This document shows, one piece after another, positions 51,801-64,000 of a DNA stretch of 64,000 nt. Both the position numbers and the translations under genes were made by a program. Source of the stretch: Patagioenas fasciata (lineage: Eukaryota; Chordata; Aves; Columbiformes; Columbidae); the NCBI RefSeq assembly GCF_037038585.1, contig NC_092560.1:58583049-58647048 (forward strand), given 5' to 3'. Positions within the stretch are counted from its first letter, which is position 1; the number at the start of each line of letters is the position of its first letter. The notes under the pieces are model-generated. The model made no database searches. It was not told the origin of the DNA and saw only the letters and a list, made by a program, of their open reading frames with translations.

Positions 51801-54229
51801 AATGTCTGTTTCTGGAACTAGCTGGAGCATTTACAGACATCTGCGGCACTAGTGACTTAACATTGTCCAAGTGTGAGAAGCTCCTTCCCCCAAATGTTAG
51901 TGAGCATTCTCCATCTGCTTCATTGCAAAGGCACACAAGTTCAACTCACTGGCTCCTCCTGTGCCTACCAACAACTTATCAGGAGCACCATCTTATTTGT
52001 GGACATAATACCAGAATAGATCGCTAGGAAGTAGTATTTCTAGAGCTGAAAGTTACAACTCTGTTCCAGAAAGACATGGGTACTGTAAAATCCTTTGTCT
52101 GATTTGACACAGTAATAGGGGTAGCATTAGCACCAGGGCTCACCTCCCATCTCTTCAGTTCTGCTATAATGAGTAGTAAGTAACTTGGGATAAATTTTCC
52201 ATCTTTGGAAATTCCCACCATTATTCCTGGCGATAATAAACTGTAAGGATTTTTCAGTTAAACTTGTTATTTGTTGGAGTGCTCTTGTTAAAAGGTATAA
52301 AGCCAGAACCACTTAACTGACAACCATTCAGCAACATGTATAACCACCTGTGAAATGAATCATGGCACGATGATTCTGTGTAAAACAGAAGATGTGAACC
52401 CTTGGCAAGCACGTGCATTGAAGCTAAGTGTTTGTGTTTTGCTGTTTTTTCATTGATAGGCTAAAATTTTCTCTGCTGAAGGATGAATCCATCAGGTAAA
52501 GGCCAAAAAAAAAGGAGCAGTTTGGATCACTTAAGCCCTCTTGAATATCTCAAAGCAAAAACCTGGCAGTCTGAAGAGTTCTAGACCTCATTTTCCCCCA
52601 GTCATGTCACTGCTGTCATGTCTAACTGGTTATAGCTTTTATTTTCATCTTTGTTACTGGGTACACTGCACCGTCCTGTGAGTTTTCTGAGTGTCAGTCA
52701 AGCATCAGAGTCTGATTTCAACACAGAAATTCAGTGGAAAGTTAGATTCTTGAACAGGACATAGATCCAACAGCCTAACTCCTGCAAAGGGTTTTGATTT
52801 CCTACTGTAATCAATGGGAAGCTGGGCTTGAACTCACTGCTGCTGCCACAGGTAGGAAATTACTATACGGACACCTCTTTTGGACTTGCAAAGGGGCAGT
52901 TAAGCTCAGGATCAGTTCCTAACTATTGAAAAGTGTTTTATATGGAAAATATTGGTAGAAGAAGACTGAATGCCAATTAAAACAAGATTATTATCATTTT
53001 CCTTCCTTTCAGCCTCAGAAAGCATTTTTTTCCTTCATTTTTTTCCAGCTGAACGGTATAGTGAGGCTGGATGAATATGTGCAACTTTTGCTTTTGCCCC
53101 AGTCTTACAGAGATATTAAACCTGGCACAATGTGCAAGGTGGCTGGCTGGGGAGTCACATCTTCAGAAAAGCTGTCAAAATCTCTTCAAGAAACAACTCT
53201 TAAAATCGTTGATAAAAAAATCTGCGAGAGAATACAGAAAATACACAAAAATAACCAGCAACATCTTGTGTGCTGGAGAGAAAAGCAGATTTTCAAAGAG
53301 AGATGCATACCAGGTAAGAAGCAAACTTACAAAGAGGAGGGTATGTGCTGTAGCAATGGTTCCCTTTTTTACTGTGAACAAAGCAGCACTACACACTTAG
53401 TGAGGCTGATCAGATTCACAGTAATTTTAACCACATTTTTATGAGACTTTATTGCTATGAAAAGGAAGTGTTTAAACTTTGAGTAGTTCAGGTCAATGTA
53501 CACAAGAATATCGAGAGTACGAGAATTTGAGTCTGGAATTACCTCAGTTAACTTCAGGTGCGTTTCGTTAGCTAAGGTGCTCTCCTTAGGCACCACCTGT
53601 AGTTATAGGAGACAAAGAACTTGCAGAGTCTGAAACATCTGATACTCTCCATATACCAGTATCTGAATAGTACGGAATTAACTCTACACTTGGAAGTGCT
53701 GTTTGGATCTTGCTTTTGATGTCTTCTGTGGCAAGTCCAGAAGGACCGGTTGTTAAATAAATGAGAATGAGTTTGTACTAACAATTAAAAAATACATTTT
53801 GAAATAGAATTATGATAACACTGTGCTGGTCTATAACATTAACCCAAAGGCACCCTCAGGCTTTAAAAGCAGTTGATCCTGATACCTCACCCAACTTCCA
53901 TGAAGTGACATAAGCCAACTGAGCCATTTCATAGATTGGAACAAGTTAGAAGCAGCATTTCCAAACATGCTTATGCACCGTGTGTGGCATTGCATGTGCT
54001 GCTGGAAACCAGCAAACACACATTGACAGTTACTTCTGTTCTGTGTCCCAAGGAGACTCGGGTGGGCCGTTGATCTATGCTGGTTGATATAGTGGGATTG
54101 TTTCTTTTGGAAAAGCATATGGAAGAAGAGACATGCCTGAAGTTTATACACAACTGAAAAATATATTACCTGGATTAAAAAAAAATCATTTCCCTTCTCA
54201 TTGATCCGGGAGATGGGCAAGAGTGTTTT

Positions 54230-54235
54230 AATAAA
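54230..54235 (+). terminator. AATAAA poly(A) signal of the granzyme pseudogene
   Basis: A canonical AATAAA lies 25 bases after the last pseudogene stop codon (TGA at 54202-54204). A very short 3' UTR would be implied. It marks the likely right boundary of the decayed gene. Confidence 0.5.
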
Positions 54236-54239
54236 TACT

Positions 54240-55734
54240 GAGCTGTGCATTAGAACTAGATGCTGCTGCTTTAGTGTGCCACCTTTAGAGAGTACCTCCC
54301 AGCTTTACAGGTTTGCTAAAACTGCCACAGCTTTATGAGAACAATATTCTGCTTTGTACAGATAACATGTTTACTCATCTTTACTAGGAAACTAGCTCTT
54401 AGGTAGCACAGTTTGTGTTAGACTTCACCCTGCTCTTAGTGTGTTGGGAAGATACTGCTCACTTTGTTTGTCATGCCTGGGAGGAGGCAACAATTTACAT
54501 GTGTGCTCACAGAAAAATTTAATTTCATACTGATAGTGAATGAGATGTCTGCTGAAAGAAAAATCAGGGAAAAAAAGCTTTAAACATTCCAATATTTCAC
54601 TGTGACGTTTCTCAAAACCAAATGCTTCAATTCTCCATTACTAAATATTTATTTAACTAAATTCATTTTCAACAGTTAAAGTCATAAACAGATAAACACT
54701 TTTATAATTAATCTTACATTATGGGAGAAAGAAAATGTCTCTTTTTTTCTAGATTATTTTTCTTTCTTTTTTTTTTTTCCTGATCGAATCAACAAAATCA
54801 TCTCACAGTGTGTTTCATGATCTCACTCTTTCACTGAATGGTCTGTTGAAAAAAGTATAAATCCTGATTGTAATGGAAGTAATTACACTTCTCTAACACA
54901 GTGCCTATTTAACATCTATCAAAACAAACAGAACTTTTGCTATGGATTTCAGCAGACTTCTACTAACAGAAGGACCTGCTGTGTTTCTGAAGAAGCCTGT
55001 GGTTAGCTTGGCATATTCCCATTATCCTCTAAATAGTCTCCAGGTCTTTTTTTGCCAACAATTTAGAAGTGACCATCTGCACAGTTTCTCTGCTTCTTTG
55101 GTTATCGCACTAATATGTACCAAATACTGTAAACTTTGGGATGTTGCAAAGGCATAAATAAATAGCATGTACTGGCCCTGATTACTGACCACCAGCCATC
55201 TCACTGTGCTGAGCAGAGCAAACCATGTCTCATGAAGACCACACAGATAAAGACACAAATGCACACCTCAGAGCTGGGTTGGTAGTTGGCCATGGTACAA
55301 TAAAACCTGCCTTGTGGTGTATGGGGACTTCATCCAGTTCTCACTGATCTTAAGAGATGCCAGTGAGAATTTGCTCTGGCCTGGAACACAGACAGAAACT
55401 GGGAAAACTGGGGAGAAAAAAAGGGAAGCAATATAAAAATGGAAAGAATAATATACAACTGTCAAGACTTTTCAGCTGGGGCTCTCAGAGGATGTTGCAA
55501 ACACAAATTAGTCCCTTCTACCTTTGTAAGGTAAATAGCAGCAAAGATGGCATTCTGCCCATCCCACAGGAGACTTCACACCCCACAGCCCAGTAACTAT
55601 AATAACCAGTGTTTAACCTCTCGGAGGCAGAGATTTCACTCACTCAGTTGATGTGAACAGTGATTGCCTCTTAGTTACTGATGGGAAACAATGAGTGATA
55701 GAGTCTGGAAACTGTAACCCAGCGGGTTAACTCC
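54240..55734. other. intergenic, no gene seen
   Basis: AT-rich flank between the granzyme pseudogene and the next CR1 copy. Contains a T-rich tract near 54758-54780. No coding exon or structured RNA was recognised on either strand. Confidence 0.5.
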
Positions 55735-56374
55735 AGTTCACATATTGCCCTTGTGCCCAAGAAGGCCAGTGGTACCCTGGGGTACATTAGGAAAAGTGTG
55801 ACCAGCAGGTTGAGGGAGGTTATCCTCCTCCTCTACTCTGCCCTGGTGAGGCTGCATCTGGAGTTCTGTGTCCAATTCTGGGCTCCCCAGTTTTAGAAGG
55901 ACAAGGAATTACTGGAGGGAGTCTGGCAGAGGGCTATGAAGAAGATGAGGGGTCTGGAGCATCTTTCTTATGAGGAGAGACTGAGAGAGCTGGGTCTGTT
56001 TGTTCAGTCCAGAGAAGAGAAGGCTGAGAGGGCATCTCATCAATGTTTATAAATGTCTCAAGGGTGGGTGTCAAGAGGATGGGACCAGACTCCTTTCAGT
56101 GGTGCCCAACAATAGGATGAGGGGCAACAGGAACAGACTGAGGCATGGGAGGATCCATCTGAATATGAGGAGAAAGTTCTTTTCTTTAGGGGTGCCAGAG
56201 CACTGGAACAGGCTGCCCAGAGAGGTGGTGGAATCTCCTTCTGTGGAGACATTCAAAATCCCCCTGGACACATCTCTGTGTGATCTGCTCTGGTGAACCT
56301 GCTTTAGCAGGTAGGTTGGACTAGATGATCTCTAGAGGTCCCTTCCGGCCCCAAACATTCTGTGATTCTGTGTG
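55735..56374 (+). repeat. CR1 LINE 3' fragment, plus strand, distinct subfamily
   Basis: Covers the C-terminal part of ORF2 ([20 protein letters not shown]-type segment, then [19 protein letters not shown]) and the 3' tail CCCCAAACATTCTGTGATTCTGTG. The 3' UTR (TGGTGAACCTGCTTTAGCAGGTAGGTTGGACTAGATGATC) differs from the copies at 13, 19 and 48 kb, so it belongs to another CR1 subfamily. 5'-truncated. Confidence 0.93.
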
Positions 56375-59300
56375 ACGGGGCTTTGTAGTGTGCATGATCT
56401 CCTGTAATGACTTTATTTGCAGCATCTTTTTGTCTTTAATGGGTGAAGTAGCAGGTGGAAGCATGTTACTGCTAGGGCCCTGGGGCACTGCCAGACCCAA
56501 CCGCCTCTGTCCACCCCTTGGGGCTCCCCCACCCACAGGACCCACGTCAGCCCTGGGATGATCAGCCTCTGCTCGAGGGACGCTGTGGCAGAGCCGATCT
56601 CCACCTCCCCTCAGCCTGGCCATGCACTGCCATGGTCCTGCTGAACTGAGCTTGTACAGGGTCCCAGCCTTGCCTTGGCCTGTCCCCAGGGAGGTACAGG
56701 AGCAGTGAGCTGAGCAGCAACCTTGACTCGTTTTCTGTCCAACCTGAGGCAAGCAGTCTTTATTCCCACTACATTCGTGAGCATTGAAATCCCCATGTCC
56801 TGAGAGTGCCTGCCCATCCGCCCCTTGAGCTGATGGGCAGCGGGGGCCAGGGAGTGTGGCAGGAGTCTTACAGCGGGGCTGCAAAATGCCCCACAGTTCA
56901 GCATTTTATTAGCACCTGTGAAAGCACACAGTGGAAAGATGGCTCTGCAGCTGTGGGTAGGCAAAGGTCTGGGAAAGGGTGAGTGTTGTCTGAACAAGGT
57001 GACCACTGGTGTCCCTCATTGCTGAAACCACTGGTGGGCTGATTCTCAGAACTGAACCAATAGTAGGAAAGCCACAGACAGTAGCTCCAGGTGCTCTGCT
57101 GAGCTGACTTCCCTGTTAGACATTTGCAGCTGTTTCTGTTTTTACTGAGGTCTTCCAGGAAAGCAATATTTATCAAGCAGTATGTCTGACTTACTTGTCA
57201 GCTGTCACATTGCCCCTAAGGTTGATCGGGCCGTGCAAAGATATTATACATGATACTAACGTGATGTATGGCGCTGATGTAGAGTGTATGGTGCTGACAT
57301 ATGGCTGACAGCTCTTTATCCAATAGAGGGGCTGACAATTTGTCTTCACACGTCATGCAGAGATGCAGATACTAGTTAGCTTTAGTTCTTACATTCATTC
57401 TGCCCTTGTTCTGTGCAGTAATGGCAGATGTTTTGTACTTGTTTTGGCTGTACATCTAGTGCACTGCATGTTCAATGTGGGAATTTTTTCTTTTTTCTTT
57501 TAAACAAACTTCTAGTTCTCAGTACAGAGGGTGGCATTATCTATTGTCAACAACTGTTGTTTCCTGAAAGTGCAGTGATGTGTTTGGAACATGGATTACC
57601 TCCACAGCTCCTAGTCAAAGTTTTTGTTTTATCTTCTGACTACAGAACTGTCTGCCATCTAGCAAGCTGTAAAAGTAACCTTCCTTTTGGGCAACTCAAT
57701 CTGCCATCAGGAAGAAACATTTAGAAAACATAATTAAACAAAGGCATCAGATTTTCAAGATAATTTTCTTGGATACTTACCAAAGAGAAATAAACTCAGA
57801 GGACTCTTTCAAAGTTTGAATAGGTCAGTTCACCATCATCAGACAAATTACAGCAAGTCATATTAATAGGTCTTTTATACATTTAATTATGATTTACTAG
57901 TTTCCAAATTTTATCCTCATCTCATTAAAGATCTAGCAGGTGGTTCAGACACCTCCATCCCAATATGTTTAGAACTCCACAACTATCTGGTGAAGCTCTT
58001 TTTGAATTGACTAGTAATATATAATCAATATCTAGCAGATTTCAAGTACTTTAAATTTAGCTGTAATTAAATTCAACATGGCACAGGTTACTTCAAAGCT
58101 GTTGAAATCAGATACGAAATGTGCATTGAAAACTAGCCATCAATTTCACAAAAAGTTATCAGATCTATAAGTGGTGTCAAGACTCACATCCTTGTCATGA
58201 CAAAGACGAAACCACAGAAAGATGAGCAAAAAAAGCTCTTATTTTAATGAAAAACAGAAAAGAAATGTAGATATATTAGCTGCTTCCAAAGGCACAGATT
58301 AGATTCAGTGTATAAACAGTGGAGTTTCACAGGGTTCATCCTTATGCACATTTCTTTGTAAAAAGCAAGAAACTTCACTCTATTAACGCAGTCTCACAAC
58401 ACCTTTATTTTAATAAAGTATCAAACCTCTCGGCAGCCACAGAGAAAATTAAGGTAAGCAATAATTAGAAGAGTAACAACATAAATAAATGGAAAAACCT
58501 GAATGTTACTTTAATCACTCTTAATCACTGCTGTAATTAAAAATACTAGTCATGAGTATTTAATTAACCTTTTCAATTTAAATGAATAAATGGCACGTGA
58601 TTGTTCGTTTTGGTTATCTTGAAATCTTCATTACCTATCAGGATGTAGTGTCCAGGTTTCTTCAAACACCACTGTCTCAAGCTGCCACAACGAAAGCCAC
58701 ATCACACATCCTTTCAGCTCCCTTGGTGCCAGATAAAAGTTGATGCATGAGAAGAAGGGGGAACTGTAGACTATTGTGTGCAAAACCGCTGACATTTTCA
58801 AATGGCAAAGGACTGCACTGACAGTAATGTGGCTTTCACTGATTAAACTCTGGGGCACACACATCCCCTGCCAAAAGCCACAGTCCTGTCCTAGCACTGG
58901 TCTTAGTGCAGTTCAAGTAACAAATGGTCACACAGAACACACAGTTATTCTCTGAACGGAGGCTTTGGGCATGCTGATGGCGCACTGTGCAGAAACTTGC
59001 ACTGCTTCCTTTCACTGGGCACCGTAAGAGGCCTCATCTTACAAGCCAGGTTCCTACTATGTGCAATCTGCATCGTAACAAAAAGAGTAATGTGGAGGCA
59101 GCAACTACATTTGCAGCACTAACGATCTCACACACATGGAGACAGAAGATAAACTTGCTGATACTGCTGTGTGGTTCATTTTCTTGCTACAGTATGTCAA
59201 AGGGGTGGGTTTTAGCTGCAGATTTTCTTGGGGATGTCATGTGCTAAAACATGAGTATGTGAGGACATGGGTGTGTGGAAAAGCATGACACAGGGGTCTC

Positions 59301-60293
59301 TGATGCTCATAATTCAAGGTACACTGACTTCAGAAGGTACCACCTCCGTAGCCAGAGAGTGGTGATTGTGCTCCCTGAGGAGCAGAAACAAGTGGCTTGG
59401 GTTATCTTGCTGCCCTGTGAGTTTGTGAAGCTGTGAAATAAGAGTCTGATGCGGTAGCAATCAGCCAGGCAGTGCCACAGTGAGATTTGACAGGGACTGC
59501 ACATCAGAGCCTTAAAGGGTTAAACAAAATCAATTTGTGTATTTTGTCTGATGAACAATGGTATTGACCTTATTGAGTGGTCTCAGCCTTATTATGCACA
59601 AATATTGAGAATATCTGCACAAGCTAAGAGCACAGGTAATGGTTAAGAAACCAAAGGAAAGTTCTAATGGAATATTTAAAGTGTTTCTCTTCTAGGCCTC
59701 TTTCCCTCCCCCTTTTTTTGTCCTGTGCCCAGTCACTGAAGTCAGGGTCACAGTAATGGTTACCAGTTTTGATATTCTGATCTGAGACAGCAGTTTTCAG
59801 CATAGTTTGTTATTCCACTAGCTGTTTTGGGTTGGGCTTTTCCCTTTTCATGATGCTTGGTTCCAGCCTAGCCATGCTGGGCAGTATTCATCTGCCTGGC
59901 CAAACACTACTGGTGACTCTGGGTAGGTTTCAATGGGCACAGCCAGTGGTTTATAAGTCCTGTTCAGGCACTTACCTTAGGGAATAGACAAACGAAAAAA
60001 TCCTTTCCCTCTGTGTTGGTTGTAGAAAGCAGACTAATTTGTTTACTACCAATGCTTTATAAAATTAAAAAACTAAAGCCAGAACTGAAGATACTATTGC
60101 CCAATTCTCACCCAGCTGTCAGGGACAGGAGGCATCTAAAATAACCCATGTCCAGTCTATGAAAATTGAGAAGATAAAGCAAAAGAGAAGAAGGATATGT
60201 TACTATGGAGAAACCGCATATTCAGTCTGCCAGATTCATAATTTTGGAAAATAGCCGCGCTTTGAATAATTTAGCCAATTTTTGTTTTCAGGC

Positions 60294-60314
60294 TTTTTTT
60301 TTTTTTTTTTTTTT
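60294..60314. repeat. poly-T tract, 21 bases
   Basis: Uninterrupted T-run followed by AAGGATTAAGC in intergenic sequence. No flanking element recognised. Confidence 0.85.
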
Positions 60315-62712
60315 AAGGATTAAGCTTTTGGGCATTTGATTAAATGACTGAAAATTACATCAAGATTTTGATCCAAAAAACCAAGGTTGATCTATGAAGA
60401 AAATAAAAAAGCAATGCAACTCACCATATTTGGTTTCATTCTCTCAAATATGCTGAACAGATTTAAATGCGTGTAAATTATCTGATTTCTGAGTAAGAAC
60501 ACAAGGATGTGTTCTGCACTTGTAACACTGCTTAGTTATAATACCTCCTCTAGCAATACATTGTGAATGTTGAAAATAATGAGATGAAAGCTAAAATAGA
60601 TTTGGAAGTGATTAGGCTGCTTTTAGGTTTATGACTTATAATTCTAAGCTTTCTGACAGTTTTATCGCTTAATAAAACACAAACTTATCACAGGCAATAT
60701 GCAGCTGTTACCCCTCTTTGCTTTCTAATTAGAGCTTGTTTGCAAACATTCATTACTTTGAGTAAAAAACACAGATAAAAAGCTTTGACTTTTGTTTCTT
60801 TACAGCAGTGAAGACCATAATGCATTGAAAATACTGTGTGAAATCCTGGCCTCACTGAAATGAGTGGCAAAGCATTTATGCAACTGGGGTCGGCATTCAC
60901 CCGCAAGATGTGTACCACAGGGGAAAGAAAAAGAGGTATTTAAATGTTTGAAAATACAGCCACATGATTGATGAGGCAAATGATAAAGGAGGTAGGAAGC
61001 ATGTGCATGGATGAAGATCGTGGTGACACCCTCAGAAAACAAATGGACCTGTGCTAGGTCCCTCCAAGTGCAGTGTGCTGGGAGGCCTTGACTGGTGTCT
61101 CTGTCCATGGAAGCCAAGATATTAATTCAGTTCAGGTCCAAATCTGTTCACTGAAGTAGGTACCAATTGCATATAGGGTGGGTACGCCTGAAGACCAACT
61201 GACAAATGTCTCCCTGAAGAAGACTGCACCAGTTAGCCCAAGGTCTCAAAGAGGCCTCAGTCTGGATAGACAAGATGGACAGACTGTGAGGTCTGTGAAC
61301 AAGAGACATTAATAAAGACAAGCTCTTATTTTTAGGGTGTGTTTTGTGCATGGCATAAGTAGGTTTGTGAAGAATAAAGCTGCATATAAATCAGAGGGAG
61401 AGAGAGGACATTTAAATAAAGAGGTGGAAATGTCAGCAGTGAAGAAAAACAGCATAATGAGAACTAAGGGTGAGCTGGAAAGATTGAGTGAGAGAGAAGC
61501 CAGGATAAAACAGCCACTTATCATAAGGAAAGAGAGTGAGTGTAGCACTGCGGAAAATTCTTAACTGTTCTGTCAGTGTCCTCACTCCTCTCAGCCTTTG
61601 GCTGGCTTTTCCTTGAAGTTTTATTACCTTGGAGATGCTGAAGTCCTCTTATGGCTTTTCATCTTATTATTCTGGAAAGTACTTATGCTTCAAAGATGGG
61701 TACTTATGAAAAGGAAGAGAGATGTCTTCTTAAAGAAAAATGATGATTCATATCAATTTGATGATTTTGCTTATCTAATTGAAGTAGTTAAAATTGTTTT
61801 TTACTCTGTCAATGAGAAGGTTATTATCCTGGCGGTACTGCAAAAAGTACATGGAGATATTAGCTCATGAGGACACCTAACCTGAATTCATACAACTCGA
61901 CATTTTGGACATATGACCACAGATTTTCTTGTTAGCAACCCTTGGAGTACAACAAGAGCTGAGCTTTTAGTAGCTTTGTCATTCATTACAGGAAACTGCT
62001 ACTTAGTCAAGTCTAAACTATATATAAAGCGTAGCTAAAACTTTGTTTTAGTACAGAAACATAGATATCACATTAGTACTTCAGATACGGCTCTATTCCC
62101 CCAAGTGTTTTTATTTTTTCTTGAAGAGCAGCTATCAAAATCAGATTAAGTTGCAAGTAAAAGGATACTCTGCACCAGTTCTATAATATTTGATTCAAAA
62201 ATTTATTCTAGGATTTGAAAACCAAACAGTGCACTTTGGGATTGTGCACCACTACCAAGAAAAAACATTTCTCAAATGTGAATTTGGCTTACTTACCAGA
62301 GATTGATAGTGTCAGAGTACTTGGATTGAGGAGAGAAAGGATGAAATTCACAGTATTTGTCATTTTATTGGCTGTTGTGTTATTTTGTGTGTCACAAGAA
62401 ACTAATGAAATTTTTTTTTTCCAGTCTAATATCTTTTATTATAGTTCTGCAGAGAGCTATTGAGAGCACAGGTTGTATGCCAATAGAGAAATCAGTGTGT
62501 ATTCCTACATCAGTTAATTATGTCAAAGAGTAGGAGACAACATATCTTTCACATTATCTCAGCATTAAAGCTCTGTACCATATGGGCAGAATATATGCAC
62601 CCGAGCACCTAAATAGAACACATAAAGAATTGTCATTCACATCTTGGTTTTTTTTGCTGATAAAGAAACTGAAGATAATTCCTGAAAGAGGTTTTTTGTT
62701 TTTGTTTGGTTT

Positions 62713-62727
62713 TGTGTGTGTGTGTGT
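62713..62727. repeat. (TG)n and TTTG-rich simple repeat
   Basis: About seven TG units followed by imperfect TTTG/GTTT repeats up to about 62762. Ordinary low-complexity DNA. Confidence 0.8.
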
Positions 62728-63559
62728 TTTGTTTGTTGGGTGGTTTTGTTTGTTTGTCTGTGTCCTCCCCTTCCCCCCAGTTATTGAAAATCAGTAACTA
62801 TGAAAAAGTGGAGATATTCTTCTATGTGGAAAGGCTTTTTTTTCCCAGATGGACATATGGCTTAATCAACATGATTTAGATTCCTAGGACCAAGAGGTCT
62901 CACAAAGGAGACAGCTGCTGACAAAACTACTGAGTGTGAAGTAAATTTTCAGAAGTACAGAGAAAGTATCTGACTTCCTTGTACTTTTAAAAAGCACTCT
63001 AATATACATCTTGGAGATCTTGGGCACTCAAACTCCCCTCTTCCTCTGGAAATGCAGATGGTTTGAAAGTAGCAAAAGGAAGATTTCAACATAGCAGAAT
63101 CACAACCTGTTTTTTAATAATTTTGCCCACTTATTCCAACTCCTATTGTTTGTTTGTGAAAAACCCCAGCTTGTCTGCCTTGGAGAAAACTGACCCCCGT
63201 TACCACCTGGTAGACCTTTTCCACCACTCTGTGATTTTTTTGTCTCCTGAACATGTTTTCCAAGCACAGCAGAATTATCCGACTTGATTAGTGAATAAAT
63301 TGAGGGCAAGCCAAGTGATTTCTGCTATGCAGATCTTCACTGTGGTTGCAAAAGCACTGGGAATAGCCACACTGTGCAGGGATGACACGGTGCAGAGATC
63401 CTTCAGCCAGAGCCTGTGAAGAAACAGGACTGTGGCACGAGGACTCACTGACACGTGCCCGGCTCCATTTGGGTGGCCACAGGTCTGAGAAAGGAAACTC
63501 AGAGCAGAAGTTATGTGCAGTCGGTTTGGTTACAGGTCCCAGGCTGGACATGCCACGTA

Positions 63560-63840
63560 GAATCACAGAATCACAGAATGTCCTAAGTTGGAAGGGACCC
63601 CCAAGGATCACTCCTGTCCCTGCATATGGCAGCCCCACAGTTCACACCTTGTGTCTGAGGGTGTTGTCCAGTCTCTTCTTGAACACTGTCAGGCTTGGGG
63701 CCATGACACCTCCCTGAGGAGCCTGTTCCAGTGCTCCACCACCTTCTGGGTGAAGAACTTTTTCCTAATGTCCAACCTAAACCTCCACTGGCACATCTTC
63801 CTGACATTCCCTTGTGCTCTGTCATTGTTCACCAGGGAGA
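63560..63840 (-). repeat. CR1 LINE 3' fragment, minus strand, divergent subfamily
   Basis: Left end reads AGAATCACAGAATCACAGAATG followed by TTGGAAGGGACCCCCAAGGATCA, the reverse of a CR1 3' terminus with its octamer tail. The body CTGTTCCAGTGCTCCACCACCTTCTGGGTGAAGAA corresponds to the end of ORF2. The spacer sequence separates it from the other copies in the window as a further subfamily. Confidence 0.92.
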
Positions 63841-64000
63841 AGAAGAGACAATATTTCTATGTGGAGTTATGGGCAAGCATATTTTTACTATGCTCCAAAC
63901 AAGCTATGGCTCTGGTTCCTGATGCTCTCTGCATATAACCCACTGTGTCCGTTCATTTTTATAGTAGCTCTGGCGTCTGTGCATAGGTAGCCACTCTACC

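Larger units (their letters stand above)
44490..54204 (+). pseudogene. granzyme A/K-type serine protease pseudogene, five exons
   Basis: Exons: 44490-44546 (signal peptide), 44634-44775 (LIGGHVV, AAH), 50553-50700 (VVLGAH, KENDIMLLK), 53049-53313 (KPGTMCKVAGWG, LCAGEKSRF) and 54052-54204 (GDSGGP, GIVSFG). Exon borders and phases match GZMA at 36-41 kb. His57, Asp102, Asp189 and Ser195 codons survive. Lesions are: exon 1 one base short, so the ATG frame hits TAA at 44520-44522; exon 4 of 265 bp, not a multiple of three, the frame changing near an A-run at 53247-53251; the acceptor before exon 5 reading AA instead of AG at 54050-54051; TGA at 54085-54087, soon after GDSGG; and another frame slip before the codon equivalent to Trp237 (54171). 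Conserved cysteines 42, 58, 191, 201 and 220 are replaced, and Gly226 is Glu. Synteny suggests GZMK or a GZMA duplicate; strand is opposite to the mammalian GZMK arrangement. An AATAAA follows at 54230-54235. Assembly error could explain the homopolymer slip but not all the others. Confidence 0.93.
56375..63559. other. 7.2 kb gene-poor intergenic stretch
   Basis: No exon of a recognisable protein was found on either strand, including no further granzyme motif (IIGG, AAHC, GDSGG). A locally GC-richer part lies at about 56440-56900. There is a 21-base T-run at 60294-60314 and a (TG)n run at 62713-62727. Reading frames of up to about 100-190 codons occur (for example 56321-56884 minus) but show no family features and look like chance frames. 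In mammals GZMK and ESM1 lie further along in this direction. Confidence 0.5.

Noticed and set aside
56321-56884. 187-codon minus-strand frame in the GC-richer patch right of the 56 kb CR1
   Set aside because: It partly overlaps the CR1 end, has no recognisable domain and no splice or promoter context. Long chance frames are common in GC-richer DNA.
61598-61870. 90-codon hydrophobic plus-strand frame
   Set aside because: The first codon is TTG with no nearby ATG in good context, and no family resemblance. Treated as a chance frame.

Overview
The window is vertebrate nuclear DNA, almost certainly from a bird. It holds spliced host genes with GT-AG introns and at least seven CR1 LINE fragments. 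Those whose 3' end is visible carry the CR1 tail of short ATTCTGTG-type repeats, and GC content is low to moderate. The gene order GPX8 - CDC20B - GZMA matches the mammalian segment MCIDAS/CCNO - GPX8 - CDC20B - GZMA - GZMK (human 5q11.2), whose avian counterpart lies on chromosome Z. Placement on Z is inferred from synteny and is not read from the sequence.

Layout. 1-960: probable 3' UTR of a plus-strand gene lying to the left (MCIDAS is expected there), ending in a palindromic pair of polyadenylation signals shared with GPX8. 1530-5282 (-): GPX8, three coding exons, complete, 210 aa. 7653-30700 (+): CDC20B, ten coding exons that splice in phase into 484 codons plus a stop; the exon with the start codon was not found. 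Introns 3 and 5 carry CR1 copies, and intron 10 uses a GC donor. 36180-40751 (-): GZMA, five coding exons, complete, 260 aa, with an intact catalytic triad and trypsin-like Asp189. 44490-54204 (+): a second granzyme of the A/K group, head to head with GZMA. It keeps the five-exon structure but is a pseudogene, with a frameshifted signal peptide, a frameshift in exon 4, a lost splice acceptor, an in-frame TGA just after the GDSGG motif, and a final frameshift. Its intron 2 holds a 3.15 kb CR1. 54240-64000: apparently gene-free, with two more CR1 pieces.

Functional context. GPX8 is an ER membrane peroxidase. CDC20B is a WD40 protein of the Cdc20 family whose locus (with MCIDAS, CCNO and miR-449 in mammals) is linked to multiciliated-cell differentiation. 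GZMA is a serine protease of cytotoxic lymphocyte granules. The CDC20B and GZMA 3' ends converge on 30.7-36.2 kb; the two granzymes diverge from 40.8-44.5 kb.

I did not find a convincing new biological system. The most informative observations are the decay pattern of the second granzyme, the extra cysteines around the dimerisation cysteine of GZMA, the GC-AG intron of CDC20B, the shared palindromic poly(A) signals, the apparent absence of miR-449 hairpins from the usual host gene, and an inverted CR1 pair inside one CDC20B intron.
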